From positions 3,925,001-3,989,000 of the forward strand of contig NZ_JAOTIK010000001.1 in NCBI RefSeq assembly GCF_030116705.1: 64,000 nt of DNA, written 5' to 3'. The position numbers and the translations under genes are program-made. The DNA comes from Streptomyces sp. ML-6. GTDB taxonomy: Bacteria > Actinomycetota > Actinomycetes > Streptomycetales > Streptomycetaceae. Under the pieces are notes generated by a model that searched no databases, was not told where the DNA came from, and saw only the letters and a list, made by a program, of their open reading frames with translations. Below are positions 26,334-36,862 of this stretch, one piece after another. How positions within the stretch are numbered: position 1 is the first letter of the stretch; each line of letters starts with the position of its first letter.

Positions 26334-27230
26334 TCACCAGTCGGCGGCGGCACGCAGCAGCCCCTCGTGCGCCCGCGCGAGGTGCGGCAGGGCGAGGGTG
26401 CCGGTGCGCACCGCCAGGAAATAGGTGCGCAGCGGGGGCACGGGGGGATCCAGGAGGGCCACGAGTTCTCCCCGCTCCAGCGCCCTCTCGCACAGGTAGC
26501 GCGGCAGCACGGCGAGGCCGGCGCCCGCCGCCGTGCACTCCAGGACGGCCCGCAGATCCGGCACGATGACGGTCCCGGACACGGCGGGCGGGCTCTCGAA
26601 GACGGCGGTCCAGTAGCGGGAGACGAGCGGCAGGCTCTCGTGGACCTCCACGACCGGAAGCTGTGCCAGCACCACCGGCCCCTTGTGCCGCAAGGTCCCC
26701 GGACCGAGGCGTCCGGCCCAGCGCGGCGCGGCGACCAGCACGTGTTCCTCGTCGCAGAGCGGGGTCGCGGTGAGCAGCCCGCCGCGCGGACGGGCCGTTG
26801 CGATGGCCAGGTCGTGATGCCCGGCCGCCAGGCCCTCCAGCGCCTCCTCGGCGCGGGCGAAGAAGGAACTGCGCAGCGCCAGCCCCTGGGCGACGAACGG
26901 GGTGAGCGCGGGCAGGGCTCGTACCGAGGTGAATTCGGGCGGCCCGGCCAGATGCAGGGTCCGTACGCCCGACTCCTCGTCGAGCTCCGCCTCGGTGATC
27001 TCGATCAGCGCGTCCAGATGCGGGGCCGCCCGGTGCGCGAGTTCGTCGCCGATGGTCGTCGGGGTCACCCCGCGGGCCCTGCGCAGGAAGAGCGGCCGGC
27101 CCAGCTGTCTTTCCAGCGTGCGGATCTGTGAGGTGACCGCGGGCTGGGAGAGGCCGAGCAGGGCGGCCGCCCTGGTGAAGGAACCGGCCCGGTGCACCGT
27201 GACGAACGTGCGCAACAGGGCCAGGTCCAT
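26334..27230 (-). CDS. LysR family transcriptional regulator
   Basis: A 298-aa regulator. The N-terminal winged helix reads MDLALLRTFVTVHRAGSFTRAAALLGLSQPAVTSQIRTLERQLGRPLFLRRARGVTPT, followed by the periplasmic-binding-like effector domain (about 90-295) with LAVLPRYLCERALERGELVALL. ATG 27230 has GGGAGGGA upstream. No divergent target gene is present; an AT-rich patch (about 27270-27290) upstream may be its promoter. It may act on itself or on distant genes. Confidence 0.92.
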   Translation of the reverse strand: MDLALLRTFVTVHRAGSFTRAAALLGLSQPAVTSQIRTLERQLGRPLFLRRARGVTPTTIGDELAHRAAPHLDALIEITEAELDEESGVRTLHLAGPPEFTSVRALPALTPFVAQGLALRSSFFARAEEALEGLAAGHHDLAIATARPRGGLLTATPLCDEEHVLVAAPRWAGRLGPGTLRHKGPVVLAQLPVVEVHESLPLVSRYWTAVFESPPAVSGTVIVPDLRAVLECTAAGAGLAVLPRYLCERALERGELVALLDPPVPPLRTYFLAVRTGTLALPHLARAHEGLLRAAADW

Positions 27231-27370
27231 GTCCGGTCCCTCCCACCTTCGCGACGCTTCGGGCCCGTACAACTATAAATATGTCGATAGGTCGCTGTCG
27301 CTGCGGTGATTGGACACTGACTGAGGGTCAACTAGCCTGGCTTGGGCGGTTCTTCGCAGGGAGAACCGGA

Positions 27371-27407
27371 GGCGGTCCGAGCCGCGAGGGGGGAGGCTCG
27401 GACCGCC
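27371..27407 (-). terminator. Terminator after the transsulfuration enzyme gene
   Basis: Arms GGCGGTCCGAGCC and GGCTCGGACCGCC (13 bp, 11-nt loop), just downstream of the reverse-strand stop at 27422. Confidence 0.85.
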
Positions 27408-27421
27408 GTACCGTCGGCCGG

Positions 27422-28552
27422 TCAGCTGCCGGCCGCGGCCGTGTCCAGCGCCCGTTCCACGTCGGCCACCAGGTCGTCCGGGTTCTCGGCGCCGACCGAG
27501 AAGCGGATGAAGCCTTCCGGCACGGCGTCGCCTCCCCACCGCCCCCGGCGCTCGGCGGTGGAGCGCACGCCCCCGAAGCTCGTCGCGTCGTCGACCAGCC
27601 GCAGCGCGGTCAGGAAACGCTCGGCCCGTCCGCGGTCGGGCAGGACGAACGACACCACCGGCCCGAAGCGCCGCATCTGCGCGGCGGCCTGCGGGTACGA
27701 GGGGTCGGAGGGCAGCCCCGGGTACCGCAGCCCGGTGATCTCCGGCCGCCGGGACAACGCCTCGGCCAGGGTCAGCGCGGTGGCGCACTGCCGGTCGATC
27801 CGCAGCTCCAGTGTGGCCAGCGAACGGTGCGCGAGCCAGGCCTCCATCGGCCCCGGGATCGCGCCGACGACCTTGCGCCAGCGCCGCACCCCCGCCATCA
27901 GCTCCGGATCGCGGCAGGTCACATGGCCGAGCAGGAGGTCGCCGTGCCCGGTCATGCCCTTGGTGTCGCTGGCCACCGAGAAGTCGGCCCCCAGCTCCAG
28001 CGGCCGCTGGCCGAGCGGGGTGGCGAGCGTGTTGTCGACGGCCACCAGGGCGCCGACCGCGTGCGCCGCGTCGACGAGCCGGCGCACGTCGCAGACGTCG
28101 AGGCCCGGATTGGACGGGGTCTCGATCCACAGCAGCTTCGCCCCGTCGAGGACCGCCAGCTGCCCGTCGTCGCCGGTCGGCGCGGTCCGCACCTCGACGC
28201 CGTACGCCTCCAGCTGCTCCCGTACCAACGGCAGGGCCTGGTAGCCGTCGTCGGGCAGCACGACCACGTCGCCGGTGCGCGCCCGGGACAGCAGCACGGC
28301 CGAGACCGCCGCCATCCCGGAGGCGAAGACCGTGGTCCCGACGTCCTCCCCCGGCGCCTCCAGCTCGCTGATGGCACGTTCCAGAAGGGTCCAGGTCGGG
28401 TTGGTGTCCCGGCCGTAGGTGTACGGGCCGGTCGGCTCGCCGGAGAGGTGGAAGTGCGCGGCGAACACCGGGCCGGGCAGGGTGGGCTCGAACTGTTCCG
28501 GGTCGGGCAGCCCGGCCCGTACCGCCCGGGTTCCGTCGCCCAGGGTGCTCAT
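27422..28552 (-). CDS. Transsulfuration-type PLP enzyme (cystathionine gamma-synthase/lyase family)
   Basis: A 376-aa member of the Cys/Met metabolism PLP family: ASGMAAVSAVLLS, WIETPSNPGLDVCDVRRLVDAAHAVGALVAVDNTLATPLGQRPLELGADFSVASDTKGMTGHGD with the PLP Lys in SDTKG, and a C-terminal RFSVGAENPDDLVADVERAL. Whether it makes or cleaves cystathionine, or acts on methionine, cannot be told from motifs. YTYGRDTNPTW near the N-terminus matches the family's YxRxxNPT phosphate-binding motif. It is a single gene with its own terminator. Confidence 0.9.
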   Translation of the reverse strand: MSTLGDGTRAVRAGLPDPEQFEPTLPGPVFAAHFHLSGEPTGPYTYGRDTNPTWTLLERAISELEAPGEDVGTTVFASGMAAVSAVLLSRARTGDVVVLPDDGYQALPLVREQLEAYGVEVRTAPTGDDGQLAVLDGAKLLWIETPSNPGLDVCDVRRLVDAAHAVGALVAVDNTLATPLGQRPLELGADFSVASDTKGMTGHGDLLLGHVTCRDPELMAGVRRWRKVVGAIPGPMEAWLAHRSLATLELRIDRQCATALTLAEALSRRPEITGLRYPGLPSDPSYPQAAAQMRRFGPVVSFVLPDRGRAERFLTALRLVDDATSFGGVRSTAERRGRWGGDAVPEGFIRFSVGAENPDDLVADVERALDTAAAGS

Positions 28553-28635
28553 GGTTCATCCTCGCTGCTCTCCGGTGTGCCACCGGTTCCGTGCGCACCG
28601 TTCCGGTTGCTGTCGAAGCGGTGCGCGGACGTCGT

Positions 28636-29013
28636 TCAGTCGTTGTCGGGCAGGAGCGCGTTCAGCGCCCACGAGACGATCGAGATGATCAGTCCGCCGA
28701 GCACGGCGGTCCAGAAGCCCTCGACATGGAAGCTCAGGTCGAACAGACCGGCCAGCCATGAGGTCAGCAGCAGCATGACCGCGTTGACCAGCAGGGTGAT
28801 CAGCCCGAGCGTGAGGATGAAGAGCGGCAGCGTCAGCAGTTGTACGACCGGCTTGACCACGAAGTTCACCAGGCCGAAGAGCAGGGCGACCAGGATCAGC
28901 GTGAGCGCCTTGCGACCGGTGCTGCCGCCGGTCAGCGTGATGTCCTGGATCAGCCAGACGGCCACGGCCAGGGCACCCGCGTTGGCGATCGTCTTGACTA
29001 GGAAATTCTTCAT
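28636..29013 (-). CDS. Phage-holin-4-like small membrane protein
   Basis: A 125-aa protein with four hydrophobic segments (ANAGALAVAVWLIQDITL, LTLILVALLFGLVNFVVKPVVQLLTLPLFILTLGLITLLVNAVMLLLTSWLAGLF, FWTAVLGGLIISIVSWALNALL). The NFVVKPVVQLLTLPLFILTLGL motif is the mark of the phage-holin family 4 (superfamily IV) proteins, which are common chromosomal genes in actinobacteria and not necessarily phage-derived. Function unknown. It is divergent from the cupin gene. Confidence 0.85.
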   Translation of the reverse strand: MKNFLVKTIANAGALAVAVWLIQDITLTGGSTGRKALTLILVALLFGLVNFVVKPVVQLLTLPLFILTLGLITLLVNAVMLLLTSWLAGLFDLSFHVEGFWTAVLGGLIISIVSWALNALLPDND

Positions 29014-29081
29014 GTGTCTGATCGTGGCAGACATGATCGGTGGCGGACACCGGCAGTGCAGAGGCAAGGGACGGACTGGCC

Positions 29082-29399
29082 ATGAAGGCATTCAGACTGG
29101 ACGAACTGGAGGCGGAGCGGGCCGCCAACGACGGCGCGTACCTGCAGTTCGTGAAGGAACGGAACATGTCCGTCGGCCTGTACGCGCTGAACGCCGGTGA
29201 GCTCGACCCGCAGCAGCCGCACAACCAGGACGAGGTCTACTTCGTGGTCAGCGGGCGTGCGGCGATCACGGTCGGCATGGAAACCACGCAGGTGGGCAGG
29301 GGAAGCGTGGTGTACGTGCCCGCAGGGGTCGCCCACAAGTTCCACCACATCACCGAGGACCTGCGGGTGATGGTGGTTTTCTCCCCGCCGGAGAGCTGA
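29082..29399 (+). CDS. Single-domain cupin protein
   Basis: A 105-aa cupin barrel: motif 1 PHNQDEVYFVVSGRAAITVG and motif 2 VYVPAGVAHKFHHITEDL, with His and Glu metal ligands (H..E and H). Substrate unknown. The ATG 29082 is used; the frame is open from a GTG at 29040. An 18-bp tandem repeat runs through the stop codon. Confidence 0.88.
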   Translation: MKAFRLDELEAERAANDGAYLQFVKERNMSVGLYALNAGELDPQQPHNQDEVYFVVSGRAAITVGMETTQVGRGSVVYVPAGVAHKFHHITEDLRVMVVFSPPES

Positions 29400-29438
29400 T
29401 TCCCGCCGGAGAGCTGATTCCCGTCGGAGAGCTGATTC
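29385..29438. repeat. Three 18-bp tandem repeats across the cupin stop codon
   Basis: The unit CCGCCGGAGAGCTGATTC occurs at 29385-29402 and 29403-29420, and with one change (T for C) at 29421-29438. The first copy encodes the end of the cupin protein and its TGA. Confidence 0.9.
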
Positions 29439-29453
29439 CCGTCGCCCCGGGAA

Positions 29454-29478
29454 CCGCTCCCCGCCCTCCGGGGAGCGG
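29454..29478 (+). terminator. Terminator after the cupin gene
   Basis: Arms CCGCTCCCCG and CGGGGAGCGG (10 bp, 5-nt loop). Confidence 0.7.
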
Positions 29479-29615
29479 AGGCCGAAGAGCGGGTGGCCGG
29501 TCTCAGGGATCCCTAGGGGGTCGATCAGGGGACTTCAAGGGCCGCGGAACCGCCGCCGGACCCTGCCGCGCCTCTAGCATCGAAGGCAGGAACTCACAGA
29601 GACGAGGTAAGGACG

Positions 29616-29831
29616 ATGGCTGTGCGGGAGATATTCGCCGGGATGCCCTGGTGGGTGAAGTGGATCGCGTTGCCGGTCATCGCGATCGTCGTGTTCGGCG
29701 GTCTGATCGCCAATGTGGTCGGATTCGTGATCAGTCTGCTCTTCAAGATCCTGGTATTCGTGATCCTGGTCGGCGGGCTCATCTTCGTCGTACGCAAGTT
29801 CATGTCGTCCTCCTCACGTGGTGACTGGTAG
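29616..29831 (+). CDS. DUF5326 family small membrane protein
   Basis: A 71-aa protein: MAVREIFAGMPWWVKWIALPVIAIVVFGGLIANVVGFVISLLFKILVFVILVGGLIFVVRKF, two membrane helices with a short basic tail. It matches the DUF5326 family of Streptomyces; function unknown. GAGG and AAGGA precede the ATG. Confidence 0.85.
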   Translation: MAVREIFAGMPWWVKWIALPVIAIVVFGGLIANVVGFVISLLFKILVFVILVGGLIFVVRKFMSSSSRGDW

Positions 29832-30073
29832 GAAGATCGGAAGCCGGCCGGGGATTAGCCCGGCTGAGCTAAGCGTAAGGACGAAACAACGCTCCGTGCG
29901 GACCCGGCCGATACAGTGACAATTCACTGCCACCATCTGGGAATCAACCGACCGTCACCGAGCTGACCAGTGGTTTGTACGGCTTTCACTCTCCGGACCC
30001 AGTCGTGCGGCAGTCGGTGGGGGCGGCCCCCACAGGCGGGCTGACTGCCCGTCACCATGCCTGGGGGTGACCG

Positions 30074-30844
30074 TTGACCGCGGCATCGAGCACTGCTGTC
30101 CCGACGCTGATCGGTTCGGTTCAGCGAGCGCTGAGACTGCTGGAGGCCGTGGGTGCCCACCGGGACGGGGCGCCCGCGAAACAACTGGCCAGGGAGACGG
30201 GGCTGCCCCTTCCCACCGCCTACCACCTGCTGCGCACACTGACGCACGAGGGCTATCTGCGCCGGGAGAAGGGCTTGTTCCTCTTCGGGGCCGCCGCCGA
30301 ACGCCTGGCCTGCGAAGGGACATTGCGGCACCGCCGCAGCAGGATGGCCGATTCGCTGAGCCGCTGGCGCGAGATCATCGGCGCACCGGTGTATTGCGCC
30401 GTCTACCGCGAAGGCGAGATCGACCTCCTCGCGGTCGCCGACGACCCGGCCACCCCCGCCGTCACGGAATGGGCCTCCTTCCGGGAGACCGGGCACGCCC
30501 ACGCGATCGGCCAGTGTCTGCTGAGCCAGCTCGACGAGAAGGCCCGCGAGGACCACCTCGATCGTTACCCTGTGCGCCCGCTGACCCGCTACTCGGTGCG
30601 GGACCGGGCGGCACTCCTCGAACGATTGCGGTCGCTGGAACGGATGGAACCTGTCATCGAACGACAGGAGTACGCGCTGGGCACGGTCTGCGCGGCCATC
30701 CCGATCGCGGCCGGATTCACCGCTGCTGCGATGGCCATTTCAGTACCCCTGGAGCAGGAGAGCCGGTTGCTCCCCGCAGTCGAACAGCTACGTGGCGAAG
30801 TGTCCAACCTCTTGCGTTCGTTCGTGTTCTCTATCAGTATCTGA
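30074..30844 (+). CDS. ssgR: IclR family regulator SsgR
   Basis: A 256-aa IclR-type protein: an N-terminal winged helix (LIGSVQRALRLLEAVGAHRDGAPAKQLARETGLPLPTAYHLLRTLTHEGYLRREKGLFLFG) and a C-terminal effector domain (IGAPVYCAVYREGEIDLLAV, IGQCLLSQLDEKAREDHL, VCAAIPIAAGFTAAAMAISVP). It lies directly upstream of ssgA on the same strand, as in S. coelicolor, where SsgR activates ssgA. The start is TTG 30074, with GGGGGTGA about 4 nt upstream; no ATG or GTG fits. The effector is unknown. Confidence 0.9.
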   Translation: MTAASSTAVPTLIGSVQRALRLLEAVGAHRDGAPAKQLARETGLPLPTAYHLLRTLTHEGYLRREKGLFLFGAAAERLACEGTLRHRRSRMADSLSRWREIIGAPVYCAVYREGEIDLLAVADDPATPAVTEWASFRETGHAHAIGQCLLSQLDEKAREDHLDRYPVRPLTRYSVRDRAALLERLRSLERMEPVIERQEYALGTVCAAIPIAAGFTAAAMAISVPLEQESRLLPAVEQLRGEVSNLLRSFVFSISI

Positions 30845-30945
30845 AAAATCACTCCTTGTGATCTGCTATCGCGTGCACCACGATGGCGTCAATAGGGCCA
30901 TGGGGGATCATTCCTGGCCAGATTCATCTACTGCGGGGTTGAACG

Positions 30946-31383
30946 ATGCGCGAGTCGGTTCAAGCTGAGGTCATGATGAGCTTCCTCGTCTCCGAGGAAC
31001 TCTCTTTCCGGATCCCGGTGGAGCTCCGGTACGAGGTCTGCGATCCGTATGCGATCCGCATGACCTTCCATCTGCCCGGCGATGCCCCCGTCACCTGGGC
31101 ATTCGGTCGTGAGTTGTTGCTCGACGGCCTCAACAGTCCCAGTGGGGACGGTGATGTGCACATCGGGCCGACGGAGCCCGAGGGGTTGTCCGATGTGCAC
31201 ATCCGGCTTCAGGTCGGCGAGGACCGGGCCCTCTTCCGGGCCGGTACCGCGCCGCTGGTGGCTTTTCTCGACCGGACCGACAAGCTCGTGCCGTTGGGGC
31301 AGGAGTGCACGCTCGGTGACTTCGAGGGCAATCTGGAGGAGGCCCTGGGCCGGATTCTCGCCGAAGAACAGAACGCCGGCTGA
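30946..31383 (+). CDS. ssgA: Sporulation-specific cell division activator SsgA
   Basis: A 145-aa SsgA-like protein: MSFLVSEELSFRIPVELRYEVCDPYAIRMTFHLPGDAPVTWAFGRELLLDGLNSPSGDGDVHIGPTEPEG, LVAFLDRTDKLVPLGQECTLGDF and LGRILAEEQNAG. SsgA localises to septation sites, promotes septum formation in aerial hyphae and branching, and acts with SsgB and FtsZ. The upstream ssgR and the sequence distinguish it from other SALPs. ATG 30946 was used; MMSFLV starts at 30973-30976 and is an alternative. The 100-bp gap to ssgR is AT-rich and should hold the SsgR-dependent promoter. Confidence 0.95.
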   Translation: MRESVQAEVMMSFLVSEELSFRIPVELRYEVCDPYAIRMTFHLPGDAPVTWAFGRELLLDGLNSPSGDGDVHIGPTEPEGLSDVHIRLQVGEDRALFRAGTAPLVAFLDRTDKLVPLGQECTLGDFEGNLEEALGRILAEEQNAG

Positions 31384-31406
31384 AGGAACCGGTGCGACCG
31401 GCCGGG

Positions 31407-32786
31407 TCACCGGTCGAACACGACACCTGCCGAATGGGTGAATTGCTCACCCCCTGGAGACGTTGAGGCCTTCGTCCTGCGACGCCGGCCCTTCCCGGTC
31501 CGTACGGGTGCCGAAGCTCCGGCTTCCGCGCCGAGCCCTGTGCGGTCCGCGGAGACCACCAGTGCAGCGAGCACCGTCGTCACCGGCACCGAGGCGACCA
31601 GTCCGATCGAGCCGACCAGGGTTCGTACGATCTCCTCCGCCACCAGCTCGCTGTTGGCCACCGTCCCCATGCTGCTCTGCGCGATGGAGAAGAGCAGCAG
31701 CAACGGCAGTGCGGCGCCGGCATAGGCGAGCACGAGCGTGTTGACCACCGAGGCGATGTGGTCGCGCCCGATCCTGATCCCCGCCCGGTAGAGCCCGCGC
31801 ACGCCCATCGACGGGTTCGCCCGGTGCAGTTCCCAGACCGCGGACGTCTGGGTGACGGTCACATCGTCGAGCACCCCGAGCGAACCGATGATGACACCGG
31901 CCAGCAGCAGACCACTCATGTCGATGTGCGGGTACAGGCCGTGGATGAGGCCGGTGTTGTCATCGGTGTTGCCGCTCAGGCTCGCCCAGCCGATGAAGAG
32001 CGATCCGAGCAGTCCGATCAGCAGCAGCGAGGCCAGTGTGCCGATCACCGCCACCGAGGTGCGGGCGCTCGGGCCGTGGCACATGTAGAGCGCGATCAGC
32101 ATGATCGCGCTGGCTCCCACCACCGCGACGAGCAGCGGGTTGGAGCCCTGGAGCACGGCCGGGAGGATGAACAGGGTCAGCACGGCGAACGACACCGCGA
32201 GCGCCACCAGCGCCAGCACCCCGCGCATGCGGCCCACCGCGACCACGACCAGGGCGAAGATCCCGGCCAGCAGGGTCATCGGGACCTTCCGGGCCACGTC
32301 CGTCACCGAGTACTGCAGCTCGCGGGGCGCGTCGGGCGCGTATGACACGATCACGCCCTGGCCCTCGCGCAGTTGGCGCGGGGCGTCGGGCTGCACGATC
32401 TCGACGAACGTCCGGCCCTTGTCGGGCCCGGACGCCACCTCGACGGTGGCCTTCCGGCACAGCCCCCTGTCGTTGTCCTTCGGCGGGGCGGCCTCCTGGC
32501 CGACCGGCACCTGCACCGCGTTCACGTCCTTGCAGTTCACCTTGTCGACTCTCACCACCTTCGCCTGTTGGGTCTGCCGGTCGAACCCCACGCCGGTCCG
32601 CTCGTGGGCGGGAGCGCCGCCCGGCCAGAGCACCACCAGACCGACGACGACAGCGGTGGCGAACGGGATCAGGACGGCCGCGATGACCTTGCGCAGATGT
32701 CTGGAGACGGGCGCCGCGGGACCGTGACTGTGCGAGTGGCCGTGCTGATGGCCCTGGAGTTCGGTGTCGATACGGGGGGATGTCAC
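31407..32786 (-). CDS. YibE/F family membrane protein
   Basis: A 459-aa protein: a His-rich N-terminal segment (GHQHGHSHSHG), one membrane segment (KVIAAVLIPFATAVVVGLVVLWP), an extracytoplasmic domain (about 50-170) with a Cys pair (VNCKD, GLCRKA), then seven or so membrane helices containing the YibE/F motif LGVLDDVTVTQTSAVWELHRANP and HIASVVNTLVLAYAGAALPLLLLF. The family is conserved in Gram-positive bacteria, transport-related, with unknown substrate; the His-rich tail suggests metal binding. GTG 32786 is preferred; an in-frame ATG at 32825 is possible. It is divergent from thiC. Confidence 0.88.
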   Translation of the reverse strand: MTSPRIDTELQGHQHGHSHSHGPAAPVSRHLRKVIAAVLIPFATAVVVGLVVLWPGGAPAHERTGVGFDRQTQQAKVVRVDKVNCKDVNAVQVPVGQEAAPPKDNDRGLCRKATVEVASGPDKGRTFVEIVQPDAPRQLREGQGVIVSYAPDAPRELQYSVTDVARKVPMTLLAGIFALVVVAVGRMRGVLALVALAVSFAVLTLFILPAVLQGSNPLLVAVVGASAIMLIALYMCHGPSARTSVAVIGTLASLLLIGLLGSLFIGWASLSGNTDDNTGLIHGLYPHIDMSGLLLAGVIIGSLGVLDDVTVTQTSAVWELHRANPSMGVRGLYRAGIRIGRDHIASVVNTLVLAYAGAALPLLLLFSIAQSSMGTVANSELVAEEIVRTLVGSIGLVASVPVTTVLAALVVSADRTGLGAEAGASAPVRTGKGRRRRTKASTSPGGEQFTHSAGVVFDR

Positions 32787-32865
32787 CGGCAGATCATCGC
32801 AAGAAGAGCCGGGCCCCCTGTTCATTCCGCCGGACGGGGCGCTAGCGTGGGGGAACCTTTGTACA

Positions 32866-34758
<1,893 letters not shown>

Positions 34759-34763
34759 GCTCT

Positions 34764-34866
34764 GCTCCGGAACCCGCGCGAGGGGCCGCTCCGGAACCCG
34801 CGCCGAGCACCTGCTCCTGAGCCCCCGCCGAGCACCCGCTCCTGAGTTCGCGCCGAGCACCCGCGG
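34764..34866. repeat. Imperfect short repeats after thiC
   Basis: GCTCCGGAACCCGCG occurs at 34764-34778 and 34788-34802. A 25-bp unit (CGCCGAGCACC/TGCTCCTGAG..) follows at 34801-34825, 34826-34850 and partly at 34851-34866. The repeats overlap the downstream terminator. Confidence 0.7.
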
Positions 34867-34885
34867 CACCTGGCCGTGGGTGCTC
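34855..34885. terminator. Terminator between thiC and the convergent SnoaL-like gene
   Basis: GAGCACCC and GGGTGCTC (8 bp) around a 15-nt GC-rich loop, ending in the stop codon of the reverse-strand gene. It is part of the repeat region. Confidence 0.55.
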
Positions 34886-35315
34886 AGCGCGGGCGGGGGG
34901 CGGCCGGTGCCGGTTCGGGAGGGCCCGCCACCCCGAACGGGTTGTCGATCACGTAGCGCCAGTATCCGTCGGGCCCACGACGGGCGACATCCGTCGCAGT
35001 GCCCTCGATGCGTACCTCACCGCCGTGCGCGGCGGTCCCGGCGATGACGAAGTCGACGATCAGCAGGGCCAGGTCACCGACGACGTACGTGTGGCGGGGC
35101 GACACCTCGATCGGGACGCGCAGGCGGAGGAAGTCGTCGTTGGCCCGGAACCGCTCGGCTCCGGTGACCAGGCGGCCGGGCCTCGGCACGAAGCCGGCGT
35201 CGGGCTCGTAGAGCCGGTCCAGGACCGCCGGATCGAAGGTGTTGAAGGCCCGGGCGAAGACGAACGGATGGTCGGCGGCCCTGCGGGCCAGGGCCGGGCT
35301 GGGAGGATGTGTCAT
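34884..35315 (-). CDS. SnoaL-like (NTF2-fold) protein
   Basis: A 143-aa protein. PFVFARAFNTFDPAVLDRLYEPDAGFVPRPGRLVTGAERFRANDDFLRLRVPIEVSPRHTYVVGDLALLIVDFVI.. is the usual NTF2/SnoaL pattern, with a short helix pair followed by a curved sheet; GRLVTGAERFR corresponds to the family's typical turn. The ligand is unknown. The ATG 35315 immediately abuts the GTG of the divergent HxlR regulator, suggesting the regulator controls it. Confidence 0.82.
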   Translation of the reverse strand: MTHPPSPALARRAADHPFVFARAFNTFDPAVLDRLYEPDAGFVPRPGRLVTGAERFRANDDFLRLRVPIEVSPRHTYVVGDLALLIVDFVIAGTAAHGGEVRIEGTATDVARRGPDGYWRYVIDNPFGVAGPPEPAPAAPRPR

Positions 35316-35768
35316 GTGGCAAGCGAACAGCCCGACGACATACGTCACCAAACGGAAACCCACGGCTGGGACGCGGAGTTGGTACCCGGGCAGTCGGGCC
35401 GTACCCATCGGCCCGAGGCCGGATGCCCGGTGGAAGTGGCGCTCACGGCGGTTTCGGGCCGGTGGACCACCTTGTTGCTGCGCGAGTTGTTGGGAAGCCC
35501 CCGCAGCTTCACGGAACTGCGCGCGCTGTTTCCCGAGTTGTCGCCCAAGGTGCTCAGCGAGCGGCTCCGCGCCCTCCGGGAGCGGGGGCTCGTGACGGTG
35601 GAGCGGCGGCGCGGCTTTCCCGTGCGGACGCGGTACGACCTGACGGAGGCGGGCAGGGCGATGCGGCCGTTGCTGGTCGAGCTGTACGCGACCGGGGAGA
35701 GACTGCTGCGGCTGAACCGGTCCGGTTCCCGGGACGAACAGCCGCCCGGTGAACGCGCTCGTCGATGA
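35316..35768 (+). CDS. HxlR family transcriptional regulator
   Basis: A 150-aa winged-helix regulator: PVEVALTAVSGRWTTLLLRELLGSPRSFTELRALFPELSPKVLSERLRALRERGLVTVERRRGFPVRTRYDLTEAGRAMRPLLVEL. The HxlR family usually has the motif CPVE(x)AL..ISGKW, seen here as GCPVEVALTAVSGRW; the Cys may be redox-sensing. GTG 35316 was preferred, with GGGAGG at 35301-35306; an ATG at 35307 is also in frame. It is divergent from, and directly abutting, the SnoaL-like gene. Confidence 0.88.
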   Translation: MASEQPDDIRHQTETHGWDAELVPGQSGRTHRPEAGCPVEVALTAVSGRWTTLLLRELLGSPRSFTELRALFPELSPKVLSERLRALRERGLVTVERRRGFPVRTRYDLTEAGRAMRPLLVELYATGERLLRLNRSGSRDEQPPGERARR

Positions 35769-35853
35769 AGATCTCCCAGGACCTCCGGCGCGAGACCGGC
35801 GGCGCGCAGGAGGGGGCCGCGGCGTCCCGTGCCGGACCGGGGCGCGGAGCCGG

Positions 35854-36672
35854 TCAGTCCGGTTCGTGCTCGGGGCCGCCGAAGTCGGGGCCGGTGAAGT
35901 CCGGACTGGTGAACGTCGGCCGGGGGCCCGCGGTCGGGCCGCCGTCCGGGCTGGTGAAGTCCGGACGGCTGTAGCCGACCTTCGGGATGCGGTTCGCCGA
36001 GCGGGCCGGTGTGCGCGCGGCGCGCCCGGCGTCGGGGTCGTCGAGCGCGTCCCGCAGGAACGGCAGTATGCCGCGCTCCAGCAGGGCGTGGCGCCATGCC
36101 TCCCGGGCCCGCGCCACCTCCTCCGGAAGCTCCTCCTCCGCCTCCTCGACGGGGCGCGGCTCCGCGCCGTTGCGCAGCGCGGTGATGAGCAGCCCGACGG
36201 CGGCGACCAGGATCGCGGCCGCCATGGCCGCGGCGAAGAACCAGCCCGCGGAGACCATGGTCGAGGCGAAGGCGGGCGGATCGTCGAGCAGCCGCAGCAG
36301 ATAGCCGACCAGCAGGAATATGAACGCGGCGGTGCCCGCGAGCACCGGCGCCAGGACCGTGATGACGGCTCCTGCACCCGCGCCCGACCGGCGCTGCGGG
36401 TTCGTGCCGGGGGGCGGGCCCGACTCCTCGTCCTCGCCCTCGGCCGGTCTGCGCAGTTCCGCGCGGGCCTGCACGTAGTGCTGGTACTCGGTGGCGGCCG
36501 TCGCGGTGATCAGCGCCGTGGCGTCCAGTGCCATGGTGCGCAGCTGCACGGCGTTGAGCCGTTCGCCGACCGCGGCCAGATCTGGTCGCTCATGGGCATG
36601 ACGCAGTGCGTCGTCGAGGATCCGCTCGTACTCGGGGCGGTCCTCGGCCAGCAGGTGCGGAGCGCTGTTCAT
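35854..36672 (-). CDS. Membrane protein with repetitive C-terminus, unknown function
   Basis: A 272-aa protein. A hydrophilic helical N-terminal part (about 1-95), two strong membrane helices (VITVLAPVLAGTAAFIFLLVGYLLRLL and WFFAAAMAAAILVAAVGLLITAL), a charged helix, and a C-terminal tail with repeated FTSPD/FTGPD units (RPDFTSPD, RPTFTSPDFTGPDFGGPEHEPD). I recognise no family. ATG 36672 has GGGGGA upstream; ATG 36678 is also possible. Confidence 0.75.
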   Translation of the reverse strand: MNSAPHLLAEDRPEYERILDDALRHAHERPDLAAVGERLNAVQLRTMALDATALITATAATEYQHYVQARAELRRPAEGEDEESGPPPGTNPQRRSGAGAGAVITVLAPVLAGTAAFIFLLVGYLLRLLDDPPAFASTMVSAGWFFAAAMAAAILVAAVGLLITALRNGAEPRPVEEAEEELPEEVARAREAWRHALLERGILPFLRDALDDPDAGRAARTPARSANRIPKVGYSRPDFTSPDGGPTAGPRPTFTSPDFTGPDFGGPEHEPD

Positions 36673-36862
36673 GTGCATCCCCCGATGCTCCGTAGGGCCC
36701 GAACACCCGCGTTCGTACCGGGCTTTCGGGCGGAAACGGAGGAGAGCCTGCTACTGATACGCCGATGGTAGAGCGCCCACGGCACGGGGAGACAGGGGGT
36801 TTCCGTAAATAGGCCCAGCAGTCGGCGCGGTCAGGTCGAGGATGCGTCTTCCCGAAAGCGCG

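Noticed and set aside
28636..29013. Evidence for a prophage from the holin-like protein
   Set aside because: The family is common as a chromosomal membrane protein in actinobacteria, and no phage genes are nearby.
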